Positions 44,446 through 54,753 of a DNA stretch of 64,000 nt are shown here, one piece after another. The notes under the pieces were generated by a model. It had not been told where the DNA came from. It ran no database searches and worked only from the letters and a program-made list of their open reading frames with translations. Position 1 is the stretch's first letter. Every line of letters starts with the position of its first letter. The DNA is taken from the NCBI GenBank assembly GCA_028554755.1, contig JAPTOF010000025.1, positions 6,683,501 to 6,747,500 of the forward strand, read 5' to 3'. The stretch is from Cordia subcordata. Its lineage: Eukaryota; Streptophyta; Magnoliopsida; Boraginales; Cordiaceae. Both the position numbers and the translations under genes were made by a program.

Positions 44446-46610
44446 TCAGATCTTTTGAGAGGTCTTCATTGTTAAATCATTATGTTGATTCTCTTCAATA
44501 GGATGGGTTTGCCTTGGCGGCTTCGGCGGCTTCTTATTGCTTTCTGCTTTAAATTCCGCTTGCTTTGAAAGTTCAGTGACATCGTCTACAATGCCCTCGA
44601 CTCGCGAAGCAATTTCGACGAGCAATGAAGCTACCGTGAGTAATGGCACAATCTCCATGAGTTGTACAACAGTGACTTTTGGGATTGGTTCTTGATCATC
44701 GGTGCCGTTATGATGAGAAGCATTAATTGATTGGTCATGAGGAAGAGTTTTTAATGCATTCTGAAGTTGTTGCACAGCAAGGTTCATGTCTGCAACTAGA
44801 AGGTGTATGGTCGATGATGTTGTCATTGTATTTACCATGATTGCTAAGTCTCTTAGGACATTTGAGGAATAAGAACCAAGTTTGCTGCATATATCGCTGA
44901 GATGCTTCTTAAACAAATCGGACTCCTGCGGTTGTTATAATATTATAGATAAGGAAAATTGTTAATTATAATATTATAGAGAGTGATAATTAAATGGAGT
45001 GTGTGTTTCATATGCATGGTTTAATTTTAGTTACCTGGTTGTGATCAGTGTTGATGGTAGTAGCACGAAGAGTTTCAATGCAATAAGCACAGCCGCGCAT
45101 TAAAGCCCCAACCTTGAGGTACTGTTTCCATGGGTGTCCGAAGGTGAACCGCCCATGTGCCGGTTCCCAACGCGCAAAGTTTGCCTGCCAATAAATATAT
45201 ATCCGTCACATATATGTTTCGTTAATTATTAATCAACAACCCAACCACTGATAACTTTGGCATATATACCATTGATTCTTCCGTGGCTTTTGAATTGAGC
45301 ACACATTTGTATCCTTGCAATTTCTTGCTGCAAGTTTCCTTATCCGGATTTTCACCTCCATCAATCGTAAAATACTCTGCTACACATCCTGCATATGTAT
45401 GTTAAGATAATAAATTAGTTAATCCTTTATGTCAATCAACAACCAGCAAGTCCTAAGCGATTTAACACTGAAAACATATTAAATTAAAAAAAAAAAAAGG
45501 ATTCATCAGGAAAAACATATGTATACTGCATGTATATATGTCAGCAATAACATGATTCAATTTGCGCATACCATCTAAAGAATCAGCAAGCTTTTCCATG
45601 TTAGCAGTGATAAGGTGGTGGAGCTCATTACCAGCCCAAACCGGACAGAAGAGCATGCTGATGAGGATGCAAATGCTGGTCCCAATTGCGATGGTGGATA
45701 ATCTCTGGTGAGCCAATTCAAACAATTTGTCCACACGATAGCCTGAAACTGACACTAAGCTGAAGGTCAGGATGAATATCATGGCCCCGTAATCGAACCG
45801 TGCTTTTATCGATGGAATGAATCGAGAGAAGGTTGCTGCTGCAGCTGCACAAATTCAATATATATCATATCATCGTAAGCTCTAGGCCAGTGATGAAGTA
45901 CTTATTACACTACTTTTTCTTTTTTTTAATCATTATATACTTAATAATTATATATGGTATTGTTGTATGTACCTAATAAGAAGACTGAGGCTTGAAGAAT
46001 AATGGGTTCAAATTGTTCTCCAGAACGGTTGGCAATCCAATGAACTCCGATTCCTAGAGATCCGGCAAGAAACGTTCCAATCGTTCTGTTTACACATTTT
46101 GAGAGTGTTGCACCTGTAATATTTTCGAGTAATTCAATATTTTTTTTTATATATAGTGCTTCGGTTCAAAAAATAAAAGAAGTCTAACTTGATATCTTTT
46201 ACCCATTGAACATATTATGCATTAGAAAAATATATATATATAGGAATAAAGCCGGAGTAGTATATATTCTTACCAACAGTGTATTCAAATACCACAACAA
46301 CGGTCATAACAGCCCACATAGCATTGCCTCCAACACCATCATACAAAGGCCTCATGTAATAGAAGAATGAGACGAGGGAAAGAGCGACCCCTACTTTTAG
46401 ACAATGAATTACTTTCTTGGGGTCGTTCACTCCTATACGCCATGCCTTCAACAGGAAATTCCAAGTTTTCGTGATAATAATTCCCAGAAAGCCTTTACAT
46501 ATTCTACCCACAAACGATCTTCTGGGATCTAAAATCTGGGATGTCCCATCAGGCATGTTCACCCTCCATTCCAGCTTTCCAGATTGTTCATGAATCTCTT
46601 CTCTAACCAT
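44446..46610 (-). CDS. aluminum-activated malate transporter-type anion channel (ALMT family), 6 exons
   Basis: Exons on the minus strand: 46610-46274, 46113-45973, 45844-45572, 45388-45270, 45184-45035, 44925-44446. All introns are GT-AG (160, 128, 183, 85 and 109 bp) and phases agree; total 1500 bases, 499 residues. Start: ATG of MVREEIHEQ; an in-frame ATG at 46631 would add seven residues. ALMT hallmarks: [18 protein letters not shown] (about 64-81, TM1), [20 protein letters not shown] (94-113, TM2), [16 protein letters not shown], the block [53 protein letters not shown], the WEP motif [10 protein letters not shown] (W296), and a soluble C-terminal domain with [20 protein letters not shown]. 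Members carry malate and other anions across plasma membrane or tonoplast; six N-terminal helices are expected. The C-terminus suggests the AtALMT2/7/8/10 side of the family (tentative). No stop or frameshift, so probably functional. Confidence 0.92.
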
Positions 46611-46690
46611 CTTAATTAATTTCGTCAACAAATGTAATTACAGCTGATATATATACACAGAAATGCTCTATATATATATGTGATGTACAT
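46611..46690 (-). promoter_or_regulatory. ALMT 5' leader with TATA-like element
   Basis: The minus strand has CATATATATATAGAGC (about 46681-46666), about 60 bases before the start codon, and a second TATATATAT near 46655-46645. Both are plausible TATA boxes. The region is generally TA-rich, so the assignment is weak. Confidence 0.3.
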
Positions 46691-46794
46691 ACAGAACTAA
46701 GCTTTCACGATCAAGCATTTGATTGTGTACGTACGTAGTTCTAGAAATGGCTGTCGTGGCTGTTAGTTGCAGCTGGTAAGCATGCATACATGTG

Positions 46795-46814
46795 TATATA
46801 TATATATATATATG
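46795..46814. repeat. (TA)n microsatellite
   Basis: About nine TA units in the ALMT upstream region. Confidence 0.85.
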
Positions 46815-48249
46815 GCTGAGTCAGGTTGCAGGGATTTCGTGAAGTTATAAGCTGATGGAAGGGATACGCTTAGAGGGTCGTATGGGCAACTTTTCATTTT
46901 GGTGGGTATGCGCATTTTTTTAAACTCATTCCTGACAACGATTTGCATTTCCATTTCCTCCAATGCATCTGTGGTGGCACCAGTTCATGAGATAACATTT
47001 ATTACCTAATTAAAAATCTCATCACCAACTTTTTTGTACTACCTAAAATTGAAACGTCATTTGTTTCTGATTTAGTTTATTTTCACATTTGTGTATATGT
47101 GGTTCCAAGATGATCATTCTAACAAGAAAACCTATTGTATAGACTTTACTTTCTGTTTCATATCATTTGCTTTGGCGTAGGTTTATTCAAAGTTTTTCTC
47201 TCTGTCTTTGTGTATGTGCGTGTCTTTCTATTTTTTTTTTTCCGAAACATCTTATGAGCATTAGTTTTTTTGTATATTCTATTTTTTCTTAATATTCTAT
47301 AAAGGTGACATTGTATTCTTATATTTAAACATCAGTCTTAATTATTGTAATTAGTATTCACTTCACTAATACAATAAAAGACTTCACTCATTTTGTTCAA
47401 TAAATATTTGAAATTACAGAATATAATTGAGTATGATTAATAACCTATCAACAAAGAAAAGAAATAATATCAAGGAAGAATAAGAAACAAGTAAAAGATG
47501 TTTTGCTATAATAAAAATAAATAAATAGATAGATGTGTGAAATTTTGTATAATTTCAAATATAATTAAGTTTAAGTGCGTGAATGGGGGAGAATTAAGAC
47601 AAAGGATAGTTTAAAAAAAAACATGAAATGAAAGATCAGGCCAGATAGAGAATGGAAGAGGTATAATTAATAGAATTTATATTGTACTCACTTAGAATTG
47701 TGCTCCTTTCCAGTGCATGAATAATATGTGCATGTAAATAAAAAATATATATTTTTTATGTTCACAATTTTTATTTCATATTTGTTAATAAAAGACTATA
47801 ATCCTCGAATAAGAGATACACAACACACTATACCACAAAAGCTTTTGTACAGATTTTTATAGCCTGAAAAAAGCATTGGAACTAAAATTATACATACTAC
47901 GTAGGTTATCCACGTACAGACGAAGAAGAGAACTAATAAATAAATGCATATAAACAAGTTACTATAATTTAGGCATTTAGCTAAGAAAAAGTCCTAGAAA
48001 CTAATTAGAGTAATAAGCACCATGTTCTATTATCCTTAATATATCCTCAGTTTATTATCTATTATTTGTTTATTATTTATTTTTTTACCAATTATCCATA
48101 TGCATCTTTTTTTTTTAACTTGAAATTTTAATTTTTAATTAATTAATACTTAAAACAAGATTTATTTTTTAATTCTAAAAATTTGTGACTAACTTTGTTG
48201 TCTACGATAAAAAATAAATTAATAAAATTACACTATTACCCATATGCTC
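46815..48249. other. intergenic region upstream of ALMT
   Basis: AT-rich, no gene or repeat family recognised. It is the presumptive promoter region of the ALMT gene. A 66-codon minus-strand frame (46963-46763) has no family match and lies across the microsatellite. Confidence 0.45.
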
Positions 48250-48646
48250 TGTTTGGCCTAACTTTGAGATTTCAACTATTAAGTTGTAAAGCTCTTAACG
48301 GTAGGGCTTTGGATAAAAGTACTATTAAATAAAAGTCGTTGACTGTTTGGCCTGGTATTTTAGAGGTCAAGCTTCTAATTATCTTAAGGGCAATATTGGA
48401 CTTCTAAAATTAAGAGTAGTATTTTCTTTAAAAAAAAAAAAAAAAGAGGAAGAAGAAGAATTTTTGACATGATGAAAAAACACCTTTTGAAAGTCTTTTT
48501 CGAAAAGCTACAATTTGGACCTTCTGATGTTTCAGATTTTTTTAATTTTGGTTTTTGTATAAAAGCTTTTTAAAAAATGGGCCAAATAATTTCAACTTTT
48601 AAACTTACAAAAAACACTTTTGAGTATCAAAAAGTTAAGCCAAACA
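48250..48646. mobile_element. MITE-like element with inverted termini
   Basis: TGTTTGGCCTAACTTT at the left end and AAAGTTAAGCCAAACA at the right end are inverted repeats with one mismatch over 16 bases. The 397-bp body is non-coding, A/T-rich and contains a poly-A tract. 'TGTTTGGCC'-type termini are common in plant MITEs. A clear TSD was not found, so the superfamily is open. Confidence 0.55.
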
Positions 48647-48871
48647 AATTGTAAAGTGTGTTAACACTAGATAAGAAATAGCTACTTTGAGAACCATTTT
48701 CCCAAACAATTACATGGCATAAGTTGTAGGTCTGCATTACAGAGTAACAGAAAACCCAAGAAAGCAATAATATTACATAACAGTAATTAATATTAACTGT
48801 CGGTTTTCTAGTCAACTTCATCAACAAAACCATCTTGCAATAGTATACATTATTAGTCTTTAGTTTCTTAC

Positions 48872-49256
48872 TGTTAGGAAAAACGTGGTGTAAACTGAGT
48901 CGAAATAAACAAGAAATTAATGACACTATTTTATATGGTTTGGCCAACGCCTACTTCACGAGCAAAAGGAGAATTTTATTAAGACAACATTGATAATGAA
49001 TACAAGATGGACTCTCGCTCTAGCTCTAAAAGCTCTCTACTACCTACCTCACGTCTCTATTTCTTCCTCACACCTATTACAATAGGCTAAGCATCTATTT
49101 ATAGGACTCATAGACTACAAGATATGGCAGTAAACAATTAATGCAGAAATACAACTAAGACAGAACTAGAAACAAGGCAAAACAACAAATATGGTAAGTC
49201 TTCTCATATTCTTTCGATACTATTAGAATACAGGTCATACCTTACAAATCTCCACC
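48872..49256 (-). repeat. 3' LTR of the gag-only copia element
   Basis: 385 bp. Shares GTAAACTGAG, GGAGAATTTTATTAAGACAA and CACACCTATTACAATAGGCT with 51503-51866; the last contains the palindrome-like ATTACAATAGG region near a TATA box (minus strand CTATAAATAGATGC near 49104-49091). Confidence 0.82.
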
Positions 49257-50020
49257 TTGGACCATTTTCACTCCCTATCGACCAATCAAAATTCTCTTGT
49301 CCTTTTCCAACTAACCTAAACTAGGCTCACCATTTCATATTGCCTATACAGGTAATGCCTCGCAATCTTCTGAGCGACCTCTTCACTGCCTTCCAAAGTC
49401 CTCTTAGCATCGCATCCTTGCTACCCAACATTGCTCATAAATGAAACTTCTCGAGTGTCTTCCACAACATCCTCAGCCTTAATGCTATCACCACTCGATT
49501 TGGGAACATCACACACATGCTCCACCTCGTCCTCAAATCCACGAAGAGACTCCATCTCTTCACTCATAGTGCCTTTCAACTGGCCACCCTTGGACCATCT
49601 TCAACACCACCATGAAACCCTTGTTCATGCAAATTCATTGCTTCAGCATTGAAAGCATAAGGCTCATCACATGTTCCATCTCTGAGAGATTCTTCACTAT
49701 GTCCACTCTGCTTAGCAACAACGTCGTACACATTCACTTTGTATCTCCTCTTGGATTGAACCTCTGTTGCCATCCTCCAGAGCCCCAAGAGTATCACCAC
49801 ACAATTCTGCCTGATCGACGGCACCATTCTATCCATATTCCACCCTAACACCCTTGACCGTACAACCATCAACAATATAGAGACTATCTATCAAAAACCC
49901 TCTCAAGAGCAAACAAGAACCCTTATGCACTTTAAGTACTTTATTCTTGTAATGAAACCAACATTTGCAAGAATCTAATCGCCCAAGAGAGATTAAGTTC
50001 TTCTTTAGCTCAAGGACATG
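49257..50020 (-). other. remnant linker between protease and PPT
   Basis: The minus strand first continues pre-integrase-like ELKKNLISLGRLD and LYIVDGCTVKGVRVEYG, then a reading rich in acidic residues (MSEEMESLRGFEDEVEHVCD) with stops. The integrase to RNase H segment, about 3 kb in a full element, is missing. Confidence 0.6.
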
Positions 50021-51040
50021 TCAATGCTCGAAAGATCTGATAGTGCCATCAAACACCTTGATCTTCATGATGCTGATTCCAGCCACTTCCAACATGAGGT
50101 TATTCCCAAGATAGACTTTTCCACTCTTTCTGGAATAAGTAGAAAACCAGTCTCTTCTAGGACACATGTGAAACATAGCACTAGAATCAAGAATCCACTG
50201 GTCTAGCCATTGTCTTGTAGTGACAGACAAGACATCTCCAATACTATCAGAACTTTTGTCCTCCATATCGTCCATAACATTTGTTGATTCTTGCTTACCT
50301 CTTTTTGGGCAATGGTGCTTAATGTGACCTCGTTCCCCATATTCATAACATGCCATGTATTTTGCTCTTGGTTTTGACTTTCATGAAGATCTCCCTTTCT
50401 TGTGTTTCATTTTTCTACTCATTAATCCCTTTTCTTGAACCTCCACTTCGTTCCCCGGGAAGTTTTTCTTCAAAGCCTTAGACTTAGTTGCTGAATAAAC
50501 ATCATCCAAGCTGATCTTGTCATGTCCATATAACATAGTGTCTACAAAGTTATCATATGAGGGCAGTGGAGAACACACCAAAACAAGGGCGAGATCTTCT
50601 GAATCAATCGTCACTCCCATGTTCTTCAATTTCATCACAATGGAATTAAATTCGTCAAGATGTCCTTTCACGGGTGTACTCTCTTTCATCTTGAGAGTAT
50701 ACAATCTCTTCTTGATATAGATACAATTTGTCAGCGATTCAGACACATAGAGATCCATTAGAGCCTTCCAAGCCTCAACCGTTGTCTCCTTATCGGCTAT
50801 CTGCATCAATACATCATTAGTAACGCTCATGTATATTGCACTTATAGTCCTTTTCTCTAATTCCTTCTTTTCCTCCAGTTCCAGTTCCTTCTTGATCTTT
50901 CCTTCAAGCACTTTCCAAAGTCCTTGCATGACCATGAAAGGATTGAACTTGATCTTCCAAACACTGAAACTGCCTTTACCGTCAAATTTCTCAATCTCGA
51001 ACTTTATCGAAGTCGAACTCATCTTCATCTCTTCCAAAAC
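50021..51040 (-). pseudogene. copia gag with zinc knuckle and protease start
   Basis: The most likely start is MKMSSTSIKFEIEKFDGKGS, giving FEIEKFDG, MVMQGLWKVLEGK, AWKALMDLYVSESLTNCIYI and DSEDLALVLVCSPLPSYDNF. A single in-frame TGA at about 50383 (KKGRSS*KSKPR) separates it from the zinc knuckle MACYEYGERGHIKHHC, in which the first two Cys read C-Y-E-Y, and from WILDSSAMFHMCPRRDW, where the protease DSG reads DSS. The rest of gag is open over 228 codons, much better kept than in the 14340 element. Confidence 0.82.
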
Positions 51041-51059
51041 ACACACCTTGGAACAAAAT

Positions 51060-51320
51060 TTGGTCAAACTGACTGTAAAATCAAACTCAGCATGCCAAAA
51101 AACCTTAGGATACCCCCTCTAGTCAACTCTAGTCAACTCGATCAGAAGTCAAATCCACAGTCAAAGTTGACGATATCCTAAAATGTGTACTTTGAGGCAG
51201 AATTTTGCAAAATGGAACGCAAAATAGACTCAGCACATCAAAAAACGTTGAGGTAGGTTCGGTCAAACCTGGTCAAAGTCAAAGTTTAGTCAACTCTAGT
51301 CAAACATGGTCAAAGTTATC
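51060..51320 (-). promoter_or_regulatory. cluster of TTGAC (W-box core) motifs in the gag-only element leader
   Basis: On the minus strand about 11 TTGAC cores occur within 255 bases between PBS and gag (51060-51320), mainly as TTGACT and TTGACC. This parallels the array at 15210-15445. Confidence 0.5.
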
Positions 51321-51502
51321 ACAGCAGCTTGTACACGTGCTTTACACCAGATTTTCCTTCTTCGTTCACGTTTTTCGGGTTCTCATACATCCAAAATTTT
51401 TCCACAATTTTATGTACTAAATTCAACAAATTTTCCTTGTGTTTTTCACGCATACCCACGACAACGATACCCAACCTACGACCTAGCTCTCAATACTAGT
51501 TT

Positions 51503-51866
51503 GTTGGGAAAAACGCAATGTAAACTGAGATGAAATAACCAAGAAATTAACGACATGTTTTACATGGTTCAGCCAACACCTACTCTATGAGCAAAAGGAG
51601 AATTTTATTAAGACAACGTCGATAATAAATGACTCTTGCTTTAGCTCTAAACGCTCTATGCTACCTGTCTCATGTCTCCATCTCTCCCTCACACCTATTA
51701 CAATAGGCTAAGCACGTATTTATAGGACTTAGAGGCTACAAGATATGTTAAAAACAATTAATACAGAAATAAAAATAAGGCAAAACAAGAAAAAAGGTAA
51801 GACAATAAATATGGTAAGTCTTCCCATATTCTTTAGGTACTATTAGAATACGGGCCAGACCTTAAA
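51503..51866 (-). repeat. 5' LTR of the gag-only copia element
   Basis: Direct repeat of 48872-49256, about 20 bases shorter through small deletions. Outer boundary at 51866 set by the CTTAC duplication. Confidence 0.82.
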
Positions 51867-51871
51867 CTTAC

Positions 51872-52619
51872 ATACACTATAAGATGCGCATTATATTGCC
51901 ACTGCCACATCTCTAATGGCATAATAAAACACCATTGTAGTTTAGAATATTCTTGAGGGACAATCTATACATTTATATTTCTTTGCTTCCTCTAAGTTCA
52001 CATGATTTTCATTTCTGAAGTTTATTTATCATATTTTGTAATTTTAATTCTTACTTTATATTAAATATCTATTTGTAGGACAAGTAGTTTTTTTTTTTCT
52101 TATTTTATTTGATTTCTAATCCTTGAAGATCAATTGCTTTATCTATGTAGGACTAGTTTATAATTTTATGTTCCTATATAACAAACTCTTATCCTTATAC
52201 AGTTTGTTCTTTTTAATAAAATATTTTGACTGATTTCACAAAAAAGTAAAGAAGAAAGCAAAGAGTGACCTGAAAGAAGTAAAATGTAATTACCTAGCAA
52301 AGATTGGAAATTAAAATGCTAAAGTAATATACATTTAGATATTTTGTTTTACTTGGGAGATTATATTCTTTTTATTAGTAAAATAAAAAAGACAAAAATA
52401 TGCAAAAGAATTTTTTTCAATGTGTGTAGTATGCCTATGTATAGCGGAATTATAATTTCTTTTGATAAAATAAAAAGACAAAATATCTTTATTGTTAAAG
52501 CTTTGTTTTGAACAACTTAGTACCTTGTGAAAATTTGGGTAATATAAAAAGTTCATGGGAGAGTTTGGGTTCTAACCAAGAAATCTTGAGGAAAAATGGA
52601 ATTAACCCTTTACGTTCTT
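51872..52619. other. AT-rich intergenic DNA
   Basis: No gene, RNA or element recognised. The 73-codon minus frame at 52335-52556 is AT-driven. Confidence 0.45.
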
Positions 52620-53100
52620 GAGTTTTAATTATTCACAATTTCTATCCAGAATGTTAACAAGTTTTAGTTATTCACAACTCTTATAATATATGTTCAAAAT
52701 TTCTATATTATTGTTCACTAACAAGCATTTTACAAGTGCTAAATTTTATATTAACAAGTTTTATGCAATATTTACAAATTTTATATTGCATTTTCACAAG
52801 GCTTTTACTCTACGTTAACAACTCTCATAATATATTTTTACAAATTATACAATGTAGGTTTATAGTGCTTATATTCTATTTTTCACAAAATTTATACTAT
52901 ATTTTTACAAATTGTACATATATGTTCACCAATATTATAGTATTTATTTACCAAAAGTATTCATAACTATTTGCAATAAATGTTTGGAACTTTTTATTCT
53001 TTGTTCACAGCTTATAAAATATATATTTTTAACTCTTTTAAAATATGTTCACATCCCTTTTTATTTTGTGCTCACAATTTCTAAGTTATATAATCACAAC
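52620..53100. repeat. degenerate AT-rich tandem repeat
   Basis: Units of roughly 25-35 bases built on 'TTCACAA...TTATAATATAT' or 'TTTACAAATTTTATA' recur at least a dozen times (TTCACAACTCTTATAATATA, TTTACAAATTTTATATTGCA, TTCACAAAATTTATACTATA and others). The units are strongly diverged and irregular in length. Confidence 0.6.
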
Positions 53101-53108
53101 TTAAAATA

Positions 53109-53206
53109 TGGGGATTAAGGGATAGCTTAAGTGGTTGAAACTATTTCTCCTAAGAGTAAGATCTTAGGTTTGAATCTTATGGGGGTGGGAGCCTCCAAAA
53201 AAAAAA
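53109..53206 (+). mobile_element. tRNA-derived SINE
   Basis: A pol III A box TAGCTTAAGTGG at 53123-53134 and a B box GGTTTGAATCT at 53167-53177 lie 33 bases apart, as in tRNA-headed SINEs. A run of ten A ends the unit (53197-53206). The B box differs from GGTTCGANTCC by C-to-T and end changes, consistent with decay. No tRNA cloverleaf is intact, so it is not a tRNA gene. Confidence 0.6.
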
Positions 53207-53382
53207 CCCTAGGAATTATATGTTCATAAATCTCAAACCAACACATCGTATGTATTTGCTTATTTTGTCGTCTCTCATGGGTCCCGAAATAGTATGAGGA
53301 CCACTTAGCTTGATGAATAAGTTAAGCTTGGGTGGTCGTGTGGCCCGAGACTGTGCCTCCGTATTTACCACCACATCATATG

Positions 53383-54693
53383 TGTTAGGTAAATATTCAC
53401 TATTGATTTTGATGATGAAAATATATATGCATTATTTGACTAAATAGCTTCTTGTGAAAATGAGATGATATCTAGTTGAAGCTTTGAAAGATTGAAGAAA
53501 ATGTCCAAAAAAGCATTATTTGAAGAAAGAGAAGATAAGAAGGCATAAGGAAGAGAAGAGAAGTCATAAGGGGTATCGGATATTATTTTCCTTCTTGCTC
53601 TTTTTGTGAAATGCCTATATATTGTGTGGACTTGGCTCAAACTCTCTTTTTCTTGTTCAAAGCAAAATTTTCAAGTCTTGCACATTTGATATAACATTTG
53701 CACAAATGTATTTGAATGCACACATAAAGGTAAAATGAGTTTTTGGGGTATTTCAAATCACGACATATGTTTACAAATTATTACAAAATGATTTGAAATT
53801 ATAAAAATTGCACTTAAAATGATTTTTGCAAAACTCTGGCTTTACTTCACATTCTAGAGTGGTTAGACTTCTGGCCGATCGGTTGAACGGCCGGGTCACC
53901 CACCAAAACAGAAGGTGAAGAAAAGCCAGACTTCTAGCCGGTCGACCGGTTAAGGCGTCCGGCCTAGTCAGAGAAGGAAGGGGATAGCCAGACGACCCAG
54001 CCGATCGACCGGCTGAACGGGCTGCTGTAATAAATGCACTAGCCATTTACTACCGTTCTGGCTTTACCTTCTTCATTTTCTTCACCTACCAAATCGCTAA
54101 CCCCCAAATCTCTTTAAATACTCATTGAATACACATTCAAATCATCAAGTGAAGTGTGCAAAATTGTTTCTCATCATTCAATCAATCTTTGAGTCATTCT
54201 TGCAATATATTTGAACTTTTAAAAGCTTATTCATCTTCTTCTTGAAGAGAACTTTCATATTCAATCTTTTCTTATTCCTTGGGTATATACACACTTTAAG
54301 AGCTATAAACCTTGTGAGATCTATTCTTTAAAACTTATAAAGTGTGGGGAAATCCTAAAGAGTGAAATTCTTAGGTTATTTGAAGTTGGGCTTCAAAGAG
54401 ATTGTAAGAACTTGGTTTGTACTTCACCAAGATTTGAAGAAGCATCTTAGTGGAGATTTTTGAAGTCCTAAGGGGGCATCCTAGGACGGTGGACGTAGGC
54501 TTGGCCGAACCACCTTAAATCGTTTGTTTCTCCTCTCCTTATACTACCATTTTTATACTTGCTTATTTTGCTTACATTATATTTGATATATTGATTGTTA
54601 GAAGTTGTAAATTTTTTGAGAATTTTTTAAAAATGAAAATTAGTATTTATATCTTAATTTACCCCCCTCCCTCTTAAGATATTTGCACCCACA
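53383..54693 (+). repeat. 5' LTR of the SIRE element
   Basis: Contains GGTCGACC-centred palindromes at 53936-53950 and decayed versions at 53873-53893 and 54001-54018. TTTAAATACTC near 54113 is a likely TATA box. Compared with the 3' LTR, the palindrome region shows many C-to-T and G-to-A changes, as expected from loss of methylated cytosines. Confidence 0.92.
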
Positions 54694-54695
54694 AT

Positions 54696-54707
54696 TGGTA
54701 TCAGAGC
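54696..54707 (+). other. primer-binding site (tRNA-Met)
   Basis: Perfect TGGTATCAGAGC two bases after the LTR. Confidence 0.92.
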
Positions 54708-54753
54708 TAGGGTTCTACTTATAGTTTAACAACTAGTAGAATTTCTAGCAAAT

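Larger units (their letters stand above)
48872..51866 (-). mobile_element. internally deleted gag-only copia element (TR-GAG-like), TSD CTTAC
   Basis: Flanked by CTTAC (48867-48871 and 51867-51871). LTRs: 48872-49256 and 51503-51866, starting TGTT; the terminal CA is kept on the left (CTTACA) and changed to AA on the right. PPT CCAAGGTGGAGATT is at 49270-49257 on the minus strand; a diverged PBS TAGTATTGAGAGC lies at 51499-51487. The interior of about 2.2 kb encodes gag and a protease start but no integrase, RT or RNase H. It fits the class of terminal-repeat elements carrying only GAG. Gag is similar to that of 14340-19899, while the LTRs are different. Confidence 0.85.

Noticed and set aside
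46763..46963. 66-codon minus-strand frame upstream of ALMT as a possible extra first exon
   Set aside because: No ALMT similarity, it ends in a TA microsatellite, and the downstream exon already provides a complete N-terminus with its own ATG.
53109..53206. A tRNA gene
   Set aside because: A and B boxes are present, but the stems of a cloverleaf do not pair and a poly-A run follows, which fits a SINE better.
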